This document shows, in pieces, positions 38,828-47,181 of a stretch of DNA of 64,000 bases (positions within the stretch are counted from its first letter, which is position 1; each line of letters starts with the position of its first letter). A program made the translations under genes and the position numbers. The DNA is taken from contig NZ_JAFREM010000021.1 in NCBI RefSeq assembly GCF_017377575.1, positions 20,662 to 84,661 of the forward strand. The letters run 5' to 3'. The notes under the pieces are model-generated. The model was not told the origin of the DNA. It was given only the letters and a program-made list of their open reading frames with translations, and made no database searches. The DNA comes from Candidatus Enterococcus moelleringii. GTDB lineage: Bacteria; Bacillota; Bacilli; Lactobacillales; Enterococcaceae.

Positions 38828-39573
38828 GCGAACACCTTCGCTTTCGTGATTTTTGTGCCGCATTTTGCAATGCTGTCAGTGATGAAGACTTCTTTTACTC
38901 CTTTAGTCAGCGCAGATGTGGCACTGTCTAGTTTAGGAATCATGCCGCCAGTGATGACTTCTTGATCCTTTAATTCTTCTACATCGTCAGTGGTCAAGTG
39001 TTCCAACCATTCGCCGTCGCATTTCACACCAGGAACGTCGGTAATTAAGTACAAAGCTTCAGCATCCAAAGCTTCAGCGATCTTGCAGGCTGCGGTATCA
39101 GCATTAATGTTTAACCATTCTCCTGTTTCGGTCAATCCTAATGGCGCGATAATCGGCACATGCTGCGTCGCCAGTACGTCTTCGATCATACCTGTTCCGA
39201 TGTTAGTAATTGATCCTACATAACCTAAATTCTTTTTATCGATAAATTCACCTTGAATCAATTGTCCGCATGAAGCATGCAGGCCGACTGCTGAGAAACC
39301 ATTTTGCTGGAAAACCGTGGTGATGGCAGGTTGCACTTGGCCGATCAACACCATTTGGGTAATTTTTAAAGCTTGAGCTGAAGTCACACGCAGACCGTTG
39401 GAAATAGTTACCGGTACGTTCAGCTTTTCCATCATCTCAGTGATGTAATAGCCGCCGCCGTGAACGATGACGATTTCTTTGCCTTGTTCTTGCCAATCTG
39501 CTAATGTTTCAAAAAATTCTTCGGTTAAATTATCACTGGCTACTCCGCCAATTTTCACTACGATTTTTCCCAT
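38824..39573 (-). CDS. argB: Acetylglutamate kinase
   Basis: This 249-residue amino acid kinase phosphorylates N-acetylglutamate. Motifs are VVKIGGVASDN (residues 4-14), VHGGGYYITEMMEKLNV (about 38-54, substrate-binding GGG) and the C-terminal GGMIPKLDSATSAL (about 209-222, ATP site). It overlaps argD by 4 bp and follows argJ by 12 bp. There is no N-terminal extension of the arginine-sensitive type, so feedback control is probably weak here (inference). Confidence 0.95.
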   Translation of the reverse strand: MGKIVVKIGGVASDNLTEEFFETLADWQEQGKEIVIVHGGGYYITEMMEKLNVPVTISNGLRVTSAQALKITQMVLIGQVQPAITTVFQQNGFSAVGLHASCGQLIQGEFIDKKNLGYVGSITNIGTGMIEDVLATQHVPIIAPLGLTETGEWLNINADTAACKIAEALDAEALYLITDVPGVKCDGEWLEHLTTDDVEELKDQEVITGGMIPKLDSATSALTKGVKEVFITDSIAKCGTKITKAKVFA

Positions 39574-39585
39574 GATGTTCTCCTC

Positions 39586-40779
39586 CTACGTATGGTATAA
39601 CGCGTTGACTTCTACATATTTGTAGGTCAAGTCACAGCCCCACGCTGCGCCCTTCGCGTCTCCTAAATTCATATCTACGGCAATCACAATCTTGTCTTGT
39701 TCTAAAATTGGTTTTATCGCTTCTTCGTCAAAGGCTTGCGGCTGGCTGCTTTTCAGTACCTGCACGCTGCCAATCCACATATCCACCTTTTCTGGATCAA
39801 TCTTGGTTTCCGCATAACCTATGGCACAAATGATACGGCCCCAGTTAGGATCTTCCCCGAACATCGCTGTCTTCACCAGCATCGAGCCGACTACTTTTTT
39901 AGCAATCATCCGAGCGGCTAATTCATCAGTAGCGCCGTTCACCTGTACTTCAATCAGCTTGGTTGCGCCCTCGCCGTCTTTGGCGATCATCTGAGCCAAG
40001 GTTTCGCTAACCAGTTGGAACATCGCTACGAAGGTGTCATAGCCTTCTGTGCCCTTTTCAATCGTTGCGTTACCTGCCATGCCGTTTGCCAGCACCAACA
40101 CCATATCATTAGTCGACGTATCTCCATCCACTGTGATTTGGTTGAAGGTTGTTTCGGTCTTTTCACTTAATAATTCCTGCAGCACCTCTTGTGAGATGTC
40201 TGCATCGGTGGTGATAAAGGCTAGCATCGTTGCCATGTTAGGATGAATCATCCCAGAACCTTTCGCACATCCAGCAACTGTCACAGTTTCGCCGTTAACC
40301 TTCGCTTGGACCACAATTTCTTTGGTAGTTGTATCAGTCGTTAAAATCGCTTCGTGAAAATGATAAGGTTCGCAGTCCTCAATGTCGATTTTTTGAATCC
40401 CTTTTTCAACTAATTCAATCGGCATAATCTTGCCAATCACGCCAGTTGAAGCAACGGCTACTTTGTCTGCTGTCACCCCTAAGTGATCCGCGGCGGCCTT
40501 CTGCATTTGTTTAGCATGCTGCAGGCCGATCTCGCCGGTACAAGCATTGGCATAGCCGGAGTTAACAACGACTGCCTGCATGATTGGTTCTTGCATCGCT
40601 TCCTTCGTCACGTAAATCGGTGCTGCCTTCACTTGGTTGGTGGTATATACGGCCGCAGCCTTAGCTGGTTTTTCTGAATAAATGATGCCCAAATCCATTT
40701 TGTTTTTCTTTAAGCCTGCGTGCAGGCCTGTCGCTTGGAAGCCCTTGGGACTTGCGACGGTTCCATCTATGATATTCAT
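39586..40779 (-). CDS. argJ: Glutamate N-acetyltransferase / amino-acid acetyltransferase
   Basis: This 397-residue enzyme recycles the acetyl group from N-acetylornithine to glutamate. The self-cleavage site is in GMIHPNMATMLAFITTDAD (about residues 177-195), where the Thr of MATML becomes the nucleophile after cleavage into alpha and beta chains. A bifunctional form can also use acetyl-CoA, which would explain the absence of argA here. It lies between argC (18-bp gap) and argB (12-bp gap). Confidence 0.95.
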   Translation of the reverse strand: MNIIDGTVASPKGFQATGLHAGLKKNKMDLGIIYSEKPAKAAAVYTTNQVKAAPIYVTKEAMQEPIMQAVVVNSGYANACTGEIGLQHAKQMQKAAADHLGVTADKVAVASTGVIGKIMPIELVEKGIQKIDIEDCEPYHFHEAILTTDTTTKEIVVQAKVNGETVTVAGCAKGSGMIHPNMATMLAFITTDADISQEVLQELLSEKTETTFNQITVDGDTSTNDMVLVLANGMAGNATIEKGTEGYDTFVAMFQLVSETLAQMIAKDGEGATKLIEVQVNGATDELAARMIAKKVVGSMLVKTAMFGEDPNWGRIICAIGYAETKIDPEKVDMWIGSVQVLKSSQPQAFDEEAIKPILEQDKIVIAVDMNLGDAKGAAWGCDLTYKYVEVNALYHT

Positions 40780-40797
40780 CTATTTTCTCCTTTGTCG

Positions 40798-41829
40798 TTA
40801 CGGATACACAGGCACCAGCTCTAAGCCAGTCGTTTCCGGTACATTCATTAGTAAGTTTAAGTTTTGAATCGCTTGGCCGGCAGCTCCCTTGACCAGGTTG
40901 TCGATGACACTCACCACAGTAATGGTCTGAGTAGCTTCGTTGTAGGCCATGCCGATATCGCAGTAGTTTGAGCCAACCACCTGCTTAATACAGGGGAAAT
41001 CTTGACCATCCTGCAAGCGGATGAATGGTTTGCCTTCATATTCAGCTTCGAAGGCTTGACGAACTTCTTCGCCGGTGACACCCTCTTTAGCTCTACAATA
41101 GGTAGTCATCAGAATGCCGCGAGTGACTGGGATCAAAGCAGTTGAAAATTGAACCGCTGGAATCTCAGCATCCCAGCTTTGCAGCTGTTGAACAATTTCT
41201 GGTATATGTTGATGCTGATTCAGCTTGTACACCGACATGTTGTCGTTAGCCTCTGTATAATGACTAGCCTCTGACAGCTTCTTGCCAGCGCCGGATAAAC
41301 CGGACTTACCATCAAAGATGATGGAGTTCTTTTCAATCAGCTGCTGCTTCACCAGCGGTGCCACCGAAAGGATCGCCGCTGTGGCGTAACATCCCGGGTT
41401 GGCAATCAATTTCAAATCCTTTGGCAGGTCGAAATCAGCTAAGCCGTAGGTGGCTTGTTCCAAGGCTTCGATTGGCGCGCTGGTCTTGCCGTACCATTTC
41501 TTATATTGAGCCGGATTCTTCAAGCGATAATCCCCAGACAGATCAATGACTGGAAACTGCTTTTCGATAAACGGCAATGCCTGATCCTTCGCAACCCCAG
41601 ATGGAGCGGCGAAGAAAACCAAGTCTGCGTTATCCATAATTTTCTCAGGATCGACTTCTTCTAAAGGCAATTCGATCAGATGTTTCAAATGTGGGAATCG
41701 TCGGTCGATCGCTTCCCCGTTTTGTGAATGACTGTGAATAGATACGATCTCTACATTGGGATGATTGCTTAGCAAACGCAGCAATTCAAGTCCGCTGTAG
41801 CCTGTCACACCGATAATTGATACTTTCAA
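40798..41829 (-). CDS. argC: N-acetyl-gamma-glutamyl-phosphate reductase
   Basis: This 343-residue NADP enzyme reduces acetylglutamyl phosphate. The Rossmann motif GVTGYSGLELLRLL lies at residues 7-20. The catalytic Cys is in ANPGCYATAAIL (about residue 147), and the C-terminal HQHIPEI holds the active-site His. The start codon is TTG at 41829, with GGAGG 7 nt upstream and no usable ATG nearby. It is the first gene of argCJBD, behind a near-consensus promoter and ARG boxes. Confidence 0.95.
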   Translation of the reverse strand: MKVSIIGVTGYSGLELLRLLSNHPNVEIVSIHSHSQNGEAIDRRFPHLKHLIELPLEEVDPEKIMDNADLVFFAAPSGVAKDQALPFIEKQFPVIDLSGDYRLKNPAQYKKWYGKTSAPIEALEQATYGLADFDLPKDLKLIANPGCYATAAILSVAPLVKQQLIEKNSIIFDGKSGLSGAGKKLSEASHYTEANDNMSVYKLNQHQHIPEIVQQLQSWDAEIPAVQFSTALIPVTRGILMTTYCRAKEGVTGEEVRQAFEAEYEGKPFIRLQDGQDFPCIKQVVGSNYCDIGMAYNEATQTITVVSVIDNLVKGAAGQAIQNLNLLMNVPETTGLELVPVYP

Positions 41830-41847
41830 TCAAAAACCTCCGATCAA

Positions 41848-41865
41848 ACTGCATAAAAATGCAAT
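41848..41865. promoter_or_regulatory. ARG box 1 (ArgR/AhrC operator)
   Basis: ACTGCATAAAAATGCAAT matches the Firmicutes ARG box (CATGAATAAAAATKCAAK) at most positions and is nearly symmetrical. It lies between the argC promoter and its start codon, the right place for repression by arginine-bound ArgR. Confidence 0.75.
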
Positions 41866-41885
41866 TAGTTACTGTATAGTTTATG

Positions 41886-41914
41886 ATTATAGAATTCTAA
41901 TCTAGATAAGTCAA
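41886..41914 (-). promoter_or_regulatory. Promoter of argCJBD
   Basis: On the minus strand TTGACT (41909-41914) and TATAAT (41886-41891) are separated by 17 bp. Confidence 0.88.
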
Positions 41915-41943
41915 TGCCTTTTTATAAAATTTTTCGACAAAAT

Positions 41944-41961
41944 GCGCAATTTTATTCATTA
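41944..41961. promoter_or_regulatory. ARG box 2 upstream of the argC promoter
   Basis: On the minus strand TAATGAATAAAATTGCGC fits the ARG box pattern. Further ARG-like half sites (TGTATAATTGAATA-type) lie around 41985-42030. ArgR commonly binds such spaced boxes cooperatively with one near the promoter. Confidence 0.5.
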
Positions 41962-42217
41962 TGCATCCATTTATCCAGATTTACCCGCAATAATATTCAA
42001 TTATACATGAATTATCTGTATATTCCATTCCGTTCTGGATCATCTAAGATTAGGAAACTGCCATACAGTCGCTCGGATTTCACCAGACTTATACTCATTG
42101 CTGAAAAACGCGATCCGAGAAACCGCATACACGAATTACTTCATATAATAGAAGGAACACGTTCTTCCAAGTGAAGAAAAGTGAACCAACTTCCTTCAAC
42201 TACTAATTTTGCGCACG

Positions 42218-42249
42218 AAAAAAAAGACCAGGTGAAAGATTCACCTGAT
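42218..42249 (-). terminator. Terminator of the aroD unit
   Basis: The 10-bp stem ATCAGGTGAA/TTCACCTGGT (42240-42249 with 42227-42236) is followed by eight T residues on the minus strand. It lies 15 bp after aroD. Confidence 0.88.
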
Positions 42250-42263
42250 CCTAGTTTCTACTA

Positions 42264-43010
42264 TTATAGTGATTCCAAGATAGTACGCAATTCGCCAACT
42301 GAAACTTGTCCAGGGGCAGATGCTTTTTTAGCAGCGCCAAAAGTAGCAGCTGAACCAAAGGTAGCACCAGATACACGGCTGATTACGCCTAGTTCGCCCA
42401 TTGACATAGTGATCAACGGTTGTTTTGCATAGTTGTTGTACATTTCTTGGGTTGCATCCAACAATACAATTACATCATGCGTGTTTTGCGGCATTACAGC
42501 AATCTTGCAGATGTCTGCGCCTTTGTCCTGCATTGCTTTCAGACGAGTGATGATTTCTTCTTTCGGTGGCGTTTTGTCGAAATCATGGTTACACATGATA
42601 ATTTTAACACCTTTGTCATGAGCTGCTTTCACTAATTCTGCAACTTCTGCTTCAGGCATGAACAATTCCACGTCAAGTAATTCAAAGTTTCCATGCTCCA
42701 AGAAAGTATGGTACATTTCGAAATATTGGGCGTCTTCCATCGGACAAGCGCCGCCTTCTTTAGCAGTACGGAAGGTAACTAATAGAGGCAATTTTACCGC
42801 TTCTTTAACTTCCCTAATAAATTCCGCTGCTTTAGCAAAGTCAGTCACTTCTTCAAAATGGTCAATACGCCATTCGATCATGTCACAGTTGCTGGCAACA
42901 GCGATTTCTGCTTCCGACAAGACTTCTTCACGGGTTTTTCCGACTAAAGGTACGATGACTTTTGGCAAGCCTTCTCCAATAGTTAAATTTTCAACAGTTA
43001 CAGTTTCCAT
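42264..43010 (-). CDS. aroD: 3-Dehydroquinate dehydratase, type I
   Basis: This 248-residue TIM-barrel enzyme uses a Schiff-base lysine to interconvert 3-dehydroquinate and 3-dehydroshikimate. Motifs are EWRIDHFEEV (about residue 46), the catalytic His region MCNHDFDKTPP (about 138-148) and KIAVMPQN with the Lys (about 170). It lies 18 bp after a Gfo/Idh/MocA dehydrogenase gene and away from the main aro operon. It may therefore serve either chorismate synthesis or quinate/shikimate use (inference). Confidence 0.93.
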   Translation of the reverse strand: METVTVENLTIGEGLPKVIVPLVGKTREEVLSEAEIAVASNCDMIEWRIDHFEEVTDFAKAAEFIREVKEAVKLPLLVTFRTAKEGGACPMEDAQYFEMYHTFLEHGNFELLDVELFMPEAEVAELVKAAHDKGVKIIMCNHDFDKTPPKEEIITRLKAMQDKGADICKIAVMPQNTHDVIVLLDATQEMYNNYAKQPLITMSMGELGVISRVSGATFGSAATFGAAKKASAPGQVSVGELRTILESL

Positions 43011-43028
43011 TAATCGTCCACTTCTTTC

Positions 43029-44204
43029 CTAAAAATCTACTCTGCGTCCTTCTTCAGCTGAAAGATAAGCCGCATAGATAATTTTTATTGTATCATAAGC
43101 TAGGTCCAAACCGGAGAGTGGTTGACGATTTTCTGCCACACATTCTGCAAAATCTTGGAATTGAGCTAAATAGCCACGTAAAGTTTCTTCCGCAACGAAT
43201 ACTTTGTTCCAACCAGTTTTGTCTTGCAGCTGTTCAGAGATGTAAACATCGTCTAAATCATCATGATCTAAGAAGTAAGTTTGTAAGTTGTCAGCTGGTG
43301 TAATGTTGTTCACCAATGCGCTGTCGTTTGTATAAACTTCAACGTAGTTCTTCACGCCGCCTAAAGTGTTATCGTTAGAGATAGAGATTGCTTTCGTGCC
43401 GTCAGTAAAGGTAATGATTACTGTCGCAAAGTCTTCTGTATCGATTGATTTAGCTGGGAAGTAGCGTTTGTCATGTTCGTTCAAGCTAGGAGCCAGACGT
43501 CCAGTTTCAGCTACAACGCTTTGAACAGCGATTTCTTCGCCGCGTGCTTTTGCTTCGATTTGTTTCAAGAACAGCATGCCGCCGATTGGATGGCTGCCTA
43601 GACGGATTAATGAACCGCCGCCGGCTAATGACCAGTAAGCTGATGCTGGTGAAGTAGATGAACGGATGCTTTCTTCACCCTTCATGTACATAATTTTGCT
43701 CTTCTTCGCTTCGATCATTTCAGCTGAACGTAAAATGTTTGGTGAATATACATAGTTTTCTGCATACATGAACAAACGGTCAGATGCTTCAAATTTCTTG
43801 CGGCATTCGTCAATGTTTGCTAATAAGCTTTCGTACATTTTTGCTTTAGGAACTTTCAAGCCGATTGGTTCTTCGTCGCCTTCTTCACCAAAGTAGCCAG
43901 TTAAAGGTTTTTCACAGATGACATGTTTGTTGGCATCCAATGCTTCATACGCCAAATCCAAGTGAGTAACTGGTGGAGTGATGATATCAACAACATCTAC
44001 TTCAGGATCTTCTAGAACTTGTTGGTAGCTGGTTGCTACGCCTTCGATGATGTCCCATTTGTCGCATAATTGTTGCGCGCGTTCTTGATCATTGTCGTAC
44101 ACATACTTGATTCTCAAATCCACACCACTGACTTTGTTATAAGAATTTGTATGGAAATTCCCAGCAAAACCAGCACCAATTAAGGCAATCGTTACTTTTT
44201 TCAT
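43029..44204 (-). CDS. Gfo/Idh/MocA family NAD(P)-dependent oxidoreductase
   Basis: This 391-residue protein has an N-terminal Rossmann fold (IALIGAGFAGNFHTNSY, residues 6-22) and the family signature HVICEKPLTGYFG (about 93-105) with its catalytic Lys. The C-terminal alpha/beta substrate domain has the SLAGGGSLIRLGSHPIGGM loop. Family members oxidise sugars, inositols or cyclic polyols. Coupling with aroD and a divergent LysR regulator suggests a quinate- or shikimate-type cyclic acid as substrate. That is context inference only. Confidence 0.85.
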   Translation of the reverse strand: MKKVTIALIGAGFAGNFHTNSYNKVSGVDLRIKYVYDNDQERAQQLCDKWDIIEGVATSYQQVLEDPEVDVVDIITPPVTHLDLAYEALDANKHVICEKPLTGYFGEEGDEEPIGLKVPKAKMYESLLANIDECRKKFEASDRLFMYAENYVYSPNILRSAEMIEAKKSKIMYMKGEESIRSSTSPASAYWSLAGGGSLIRLGSHPIGGMLFLKQIEAKARGEEIAVQSVVAETGRLAPSLNEHDKRYFPAKSIDTEDFATVIITFTDGTKAISISNDNTLGGVKNYVEVYTNDSALVNNITPADNLQTYFLDHDDLDDVYISEQLQDKTGWNKVFVAEETLRGYLAQFQDFAECVAENRQPLSGLDLAYDTIKIIYAAYLSAEEGRRVDF

Positions 44205-44284
44205 GTATAAATTCCTCCAATTTTTCGTTTACCTAAAAACGTTTTCTTTACACTAATTACTATATGGAATTTTACTTGTGAAAA

Positions 44285-44324
44285 CAATCGCAATCACGAT
44301 TGATATTCATAACAATCATGTTAT
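44285..44324. promoter_or_regulatory. LysR-type operator candidates in the divergent intergenic region
   Basis: Two inverted repeats lie side by side: CAATCG-N6-CGATTG (44285-44302) and ATAAC-N6-GTTAT (44309-44324). The second fits the T-N11-A rule of LysR boxes and lies inside the promoter of the LysR gene, which suggests autoregulation plus control of the divergent oxidoreductase-aroD unit. Confidence 0.6.
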
Positions 44325-44327
44325 AAT
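44300..44327 (+). promoter_or_regulatory. Promoter of the LysR gene
   Basis: TTGATA (44300-44305) and TATAAT (44322-44327) are separated by 16 bp. A 14-bp imperfect hairpin (about 44338-44372) lies in the predicted 5' untranslated region. Confidence 0.6.
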
Positions 44328-44418
44328 TTAAAAAGACGGCTTCACTGAGCGATAACGCTTGGCGAAACCATACATCAAATAGACATTTCTTTACTATAAA
44401 ATATTAGGAGTTTCCCCC

Positions 44419-45312
44419 ATGAACCTACAAAACTTAGAAGCCTTTTGCCGCTTGGCAGAGGTGGAACACTATGGCAAAGCCTCGGATGAACTTGGCATCG
44501 CCCAACCTTCTTTAAGCCGACTGATTCGCCGGATGGAGGATGACCTCGGCGTCTCCTTATTTAAACCCGTCGGCCGTAACATCCGTCTCACTAAGATGGG
44601 AAAAATCTATTACGAAAAAGTCCGCAAAGGTTTGGAAGAAATCAAATCCGGTGCAGATACCATTCAGGATATCGTTGATCCCTATTTTGGCAGTATTGAT
44701 CTGGGCTTTATTTTCACTTTGGGACCAGAAATTATTCCCGAGCTGCTGAAGCAATTTCGCAGCGATCCTGATCGGGCCAATTACAAGTTCAAATTCTGGC
44801 AGGGCAATACCCCGCGCCTGATCGAAAATGCCAAGAATGAAATTTGCGATTTTTCGATTTGTTCCTATTTAAAGAACGAACCGGAAATCGAGTTCTTCCA
44901 TTTGTTGGATCAGCCGCTAGTGGCCATCGTAGCCAAGTCCCACCCTTACGCAAAACAGAAAAAGGTTTCAATGGAAGAATTATCGAAGGTGCCAATGATT
45001 TTATGTCTGGACAAAACCTATTTCATCGAAAATCTATTTAGAAAAGAAAAGCTGCCGTTAACCATCGCCTGCCGGGTAGAAGAAGATCAAGCTCTCACCG
45101 GTCTGGTATCCATCAACTTAGGCGCAGCTATCCTGCCCTACAACAAGCTGATGAAGCATCACGATGTTGCAGTCTTACAACTGGAAACCCCGGTTTACCG
45201 GCCGGTATATCTAGCGAAAAGGAAAGACATTCAACTGCCGGCTGGTGCCAAAGCCTTTGAATCCTTCTTGAAGCAAAAGGAATTTGTGCTGTCGTCGGAA
45301 TTACCATATTAG
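44419..45312 (+). CDS. LysR family transcriptional regulator (aroD-linked)
   Basis: This 297-residue regulator has an N-terminal winged helix-turn-helix (MNLQNLEAFCRLAEVEHYGK, then ELGIAQPSLSRLIRRMEDDL at about 26-45). A C-terminal effector domain follows from about 90. It is divergent from the Gfo/Idh/MocA-aroD unit across a 214-bp region with two inverted repeats, the usual layout for a LysR regulator and its target. The effector is probably an intermediate of that pathway (inference). AGGAG precedes the ATG. Confidence 0.9.
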   Translation: MNLQNLEAFCRLAEVEHYGKASDELGIAQPSLSRLIRRMEDDLGVSLFKPVGRNIRLTKMGKIYYEKVRKGLEEIKSGADTIQDIVDPYFGSIDLGFIFTLGPEIIPELLKQFRSDPDRANYKFKFWQGNTPRLIENAKNEICDFSICSYLKNEPEIEFFHLLDQPLVAIVAKSHPYAKQKKVSMEELSKVPMILCLDKTYFIENLFRKEKLPLTIACRVEEDQALTGLVSINLGAAILPYNKLMKHHDVAVLQLETPVYRPVYLAKRKDIQLPAGAKAFESFLKQKEFVLSSELPY

Positions 45313-45405
45313 AATTAGTAATCATATATACTTCGTACTCAAAGCGCTACACCCTTTTACTAAACAAACAAGTATGATGTATAATTATTAAATAAAAAAA
45401 GAGGA

Positions 45406-45600
45406 GTGATTATTATCAAAAAAGAGTCTAACAAAAATAAAGAACCTATTAAAAAATCGCTGAAAGATAGGGACCGCACATTAGATTTCACACGTAAGAA
45501 TAATTCAGAAAAGGAGTCTAGACATTCTATAAATACTATTAAGTATGATCAGACTAATAAAGAGTATGATAATTTTTTTGGAAAAAAGGGGGAGAAATAA
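45406..45600 (+). CDS. Small, highly charged ORF of uncertain status
   Basis: This ORF of about 61-64 codons is rich in Lys, Glu, Asn and Arg and ends in FFGKKGEK. It has a promoter-like pair (TTTACT 45356-45361, TATAAT 45380-45385, 18 bp apart) and a good GAGGAG at 45401-45406, but no ATG. The start would be GTG at 45406 overlapping the ribosome site, or an AUU/AUC codon at 45412-45417 at better spacing. The composition suggests a disordered peptide. It lies in an AT-rich islet; I recognise no family. Confidence 0.35.
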   Translation: MIIIKKESNKNKEPIKKSLKDRDRTLDFTRKNNSEKESRHSINTIKYDQTNKEYDNFFGKKGEK

Positions 45601-45653
45601 TCTCTGCATAGTGGGGTTATTACTAATACCTTTGGTAGGATAAGAAGCGCTAA

Positions 45654-45699
45654 TTCAAAGAAAGCTACCATGCTACTGATAATGGTAACTTTCTTTGAA
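45654..45699. terminator. Long hairpin at the 3' end of the membrane-protein gene
   Basis: Two 18-nt arms (45654-45671 and 45682-45699) pair with one mismatch around a 10-base loop. The stop codon at 45673 lies in the loop, so one arm is coding sequence. It can act as a terminator from both sides, although the T-runs are interrupted. Confidence 0.55.
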
Positions 45700-46326
45700 C
45701 ACATGGAAAACTACTTTTTTTTCGAAATCTACATAAACTGTATACTCTCCCATATTCGCTTTTTCAGCAGATGAATACATTCGGACAGCTTCTGCAGGAA
45801 GTAAACTATCATAATCTTCAATTCTTCTCGAAAACAATACATCAAAGTAATCAAACTGGTTATCTTCAACTATACAATCTACTGATCCGGTAATAATGTG
45901 TTTACCAGAAAAATCAAATATTGAGACTCTCGTGCCGTTAGTATGGTCAAATACTTTTTTGAAAATTGTTAAACTTTCAATTTTGGCATATCCATTTTTT
46001 CCCCTGAGGATATTTAACCACTCTGTTAATAAGAAAGAGAAAACTTTCACTGCAACAGGTAATAAAAAAACTGAAATTAAAAAAAGGATTGATGACACAA
46101 AGATAATATTGCTATACCATGTATTACCCCTCACATTTTGAAGATAGAAAAGGCCCACTAAACTATTAAATAAGGATAGTGCGACAAGAAACGTCTTGTT
46201 TTCATCAGCTCTATTTCTCTTAAGAAAAATCGTATTTGACCGATACAAGATATAGTAAGCCAGATAACCAGGAACTAAAGTACCAGTCAATTTAATTATA
46301 ATGTCAATCAATTCAGGTGATGTCAT
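45673..46326 (-). CDS. Membrane protein with cytoplasmic C-terminal domain, partner of a serine protease
   Basis: In this 217-residue protein the first 110 residues hold three or four hydrophobic segments (from LIDIIIKLTGTLVPGYLAYY to FLISVFLLPVAVKVFSFLL). A soluble C-terminal domain of about 100 residues follows, with GKHIITGSVDCIVEDNQFDY. I do not recognise a family with certainty; it is loosely reminiscent of DUF6338-type proteins. It lies 17 bp downstream of the trypsin-like protease gene on the same strand, so the two form a unit in an AT-rich islet. A membrane-sensor or membrane-effector role with the protease is possible but unproven. Confidence 0.65.
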   Translation of the reverse strand: MTSPELIDIIIKLTGTLVPGYLAYYILYRSNTIFLKRNRADENKTFLVALSLFNSLVGLFYLQNVRGNTWYSNIIFVSSILFLISVFLLPVAVKVFSFLLTEWLNILRGKNGYAKIESLTIFKKVFDHTNGTRVSIFDFSGKHIITGSVDCIVEDNQFDYFDVLFSRRIEDYDSLLPAEAVRMYSSAEKANMGEYTVYVDFEKKVVFHVFKESYHYQ

Positions 46327-46343
46327 TATTTTTTCCTACCATT

Positions 46344-47150
46344 CTATTCAGGCAAAAACTCTTCAAAAGCTTCCAGCTGATTTGATTTTATTATTACTCC
46401 AAGGCCTATAGGTAATCTACTAGTCAAACCTACTGCCGTAGGAACATCTTCCTCAGAAATTTCTCCTTCAAGATTTTGTATCATAACAGCACTATTAATT
46501 CCTAAAAAATGAACTCTCGGTTGTCCAAGATTGTAATTACCATCTTTATCTAAGAACCCATCCCTATTGTAAATTATAACGGGTGAACCACTTGAACCAC
46601 CATAAATTGCAGAGTCTACTAAAAATTTTGGTTCTCCATTATAATCTAATTTGTAATCCGAAGCAGTTATTCCTTTTCTGACAAGCGGTCTATTATTTAC
46701 TTCATCCATATAACCATTTGGATATCCTATAATGTATACATCCTCTATAGCCGATATATCTTTAGCTTGTTCACTAGTTGGAATCAATTTTTTTTCTAAG
46801 AAAACTGACTTAAAAGAGTACCCTTGGCTCATCAGGGACTGGAATATTCCAGGACAAGGCAATACTGCAAGGTCAATTTCAGGATCAGGATGATAAATAA
46901 CGCTACCTTTCAAATTAAAAATATTATATCTTTTTACGATATCATTTGAATTCTTATCAACTAGAGTTAACATGATTACTACATTGTTAGCGTCTTCAAA
47001 AACGTGTCTATTAGTAACGATGACCGGTTTAAAATCACCCTTAGAACTTTCATCCATTTTGTAAAAAAAACCGGTTCCTACACCTGCATCAGTAGACAAT
47101 TTTACAGTTGTCGATACCAGTTGCTCAGCAATATCTATTCTGCCGGACAT
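46344..47150 (-). CDS. Trypsin-like serine protease, cytoplasmic
   Basis: This 268-residue protein has a chymotrypsin/trypsin-type triad: H49 in VTNRHVF, D93 in EIDLAVL and S187 in YGGSSGSPVI. There is no signal peptide or membrane segment, unlike HtrA-type housekeeping proteases, and no PDZ domain follows. GGAGGGAAATAAA precedes the ATG. Upstream is a TTGGAA/TATACT promoter. Intracellular stand-alone trypsin-like proteases paired with a membrane protein are often found in defence or conflict modules. The substrate may be the neighbouring membrane protein (inference). Confidence 0.85.
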   Translation of the reverse strand: MSGRIDIAEQLVSTTVKLSTDAGVGTGFFYKMDESSKGDFKPVIVTNRHVFEDANNVVIMLTLVDKNSNDIVKRYNIFNLKGSVIYHPDPEIDLAVLPCPGIFQSLMSQGYSFKSVFLEKKLIPTSEQAKDISAIEDVYIIGYPNGYMDEVNNRPLVRKGITASDYKLDYNGEPKFLVDSAIYGGSSGSPVIIYNRDGFLDKDGNYNLGQPRVHFLGINSAVMIQNLEGEISEEDVPTAVGLTSRLPIGLGVIIKSNQLEAFEEFLPE

Positions 47151-47181
47151 TTTATTTCCCTCCTATCTGCTTACTTATTCC

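Larger units (their letters stand above)
41830..42263. other. Intergenic region between aroD and argC
   Basis: These 434 bp hold the argC promoter, at least two ARG boxes and the aroD terminator. An open frame on the plus strand at 41914-42174 has no ribosome site and overlaps the operator region, so I do not call it. Confidence 0.6.

Noticed and set aside
41914..42174. An 86-codon plus-strand frame upstream of argC
   Set aside because: It begins inside the argC -35 box, covers ARG boxes and has no ribosome site.
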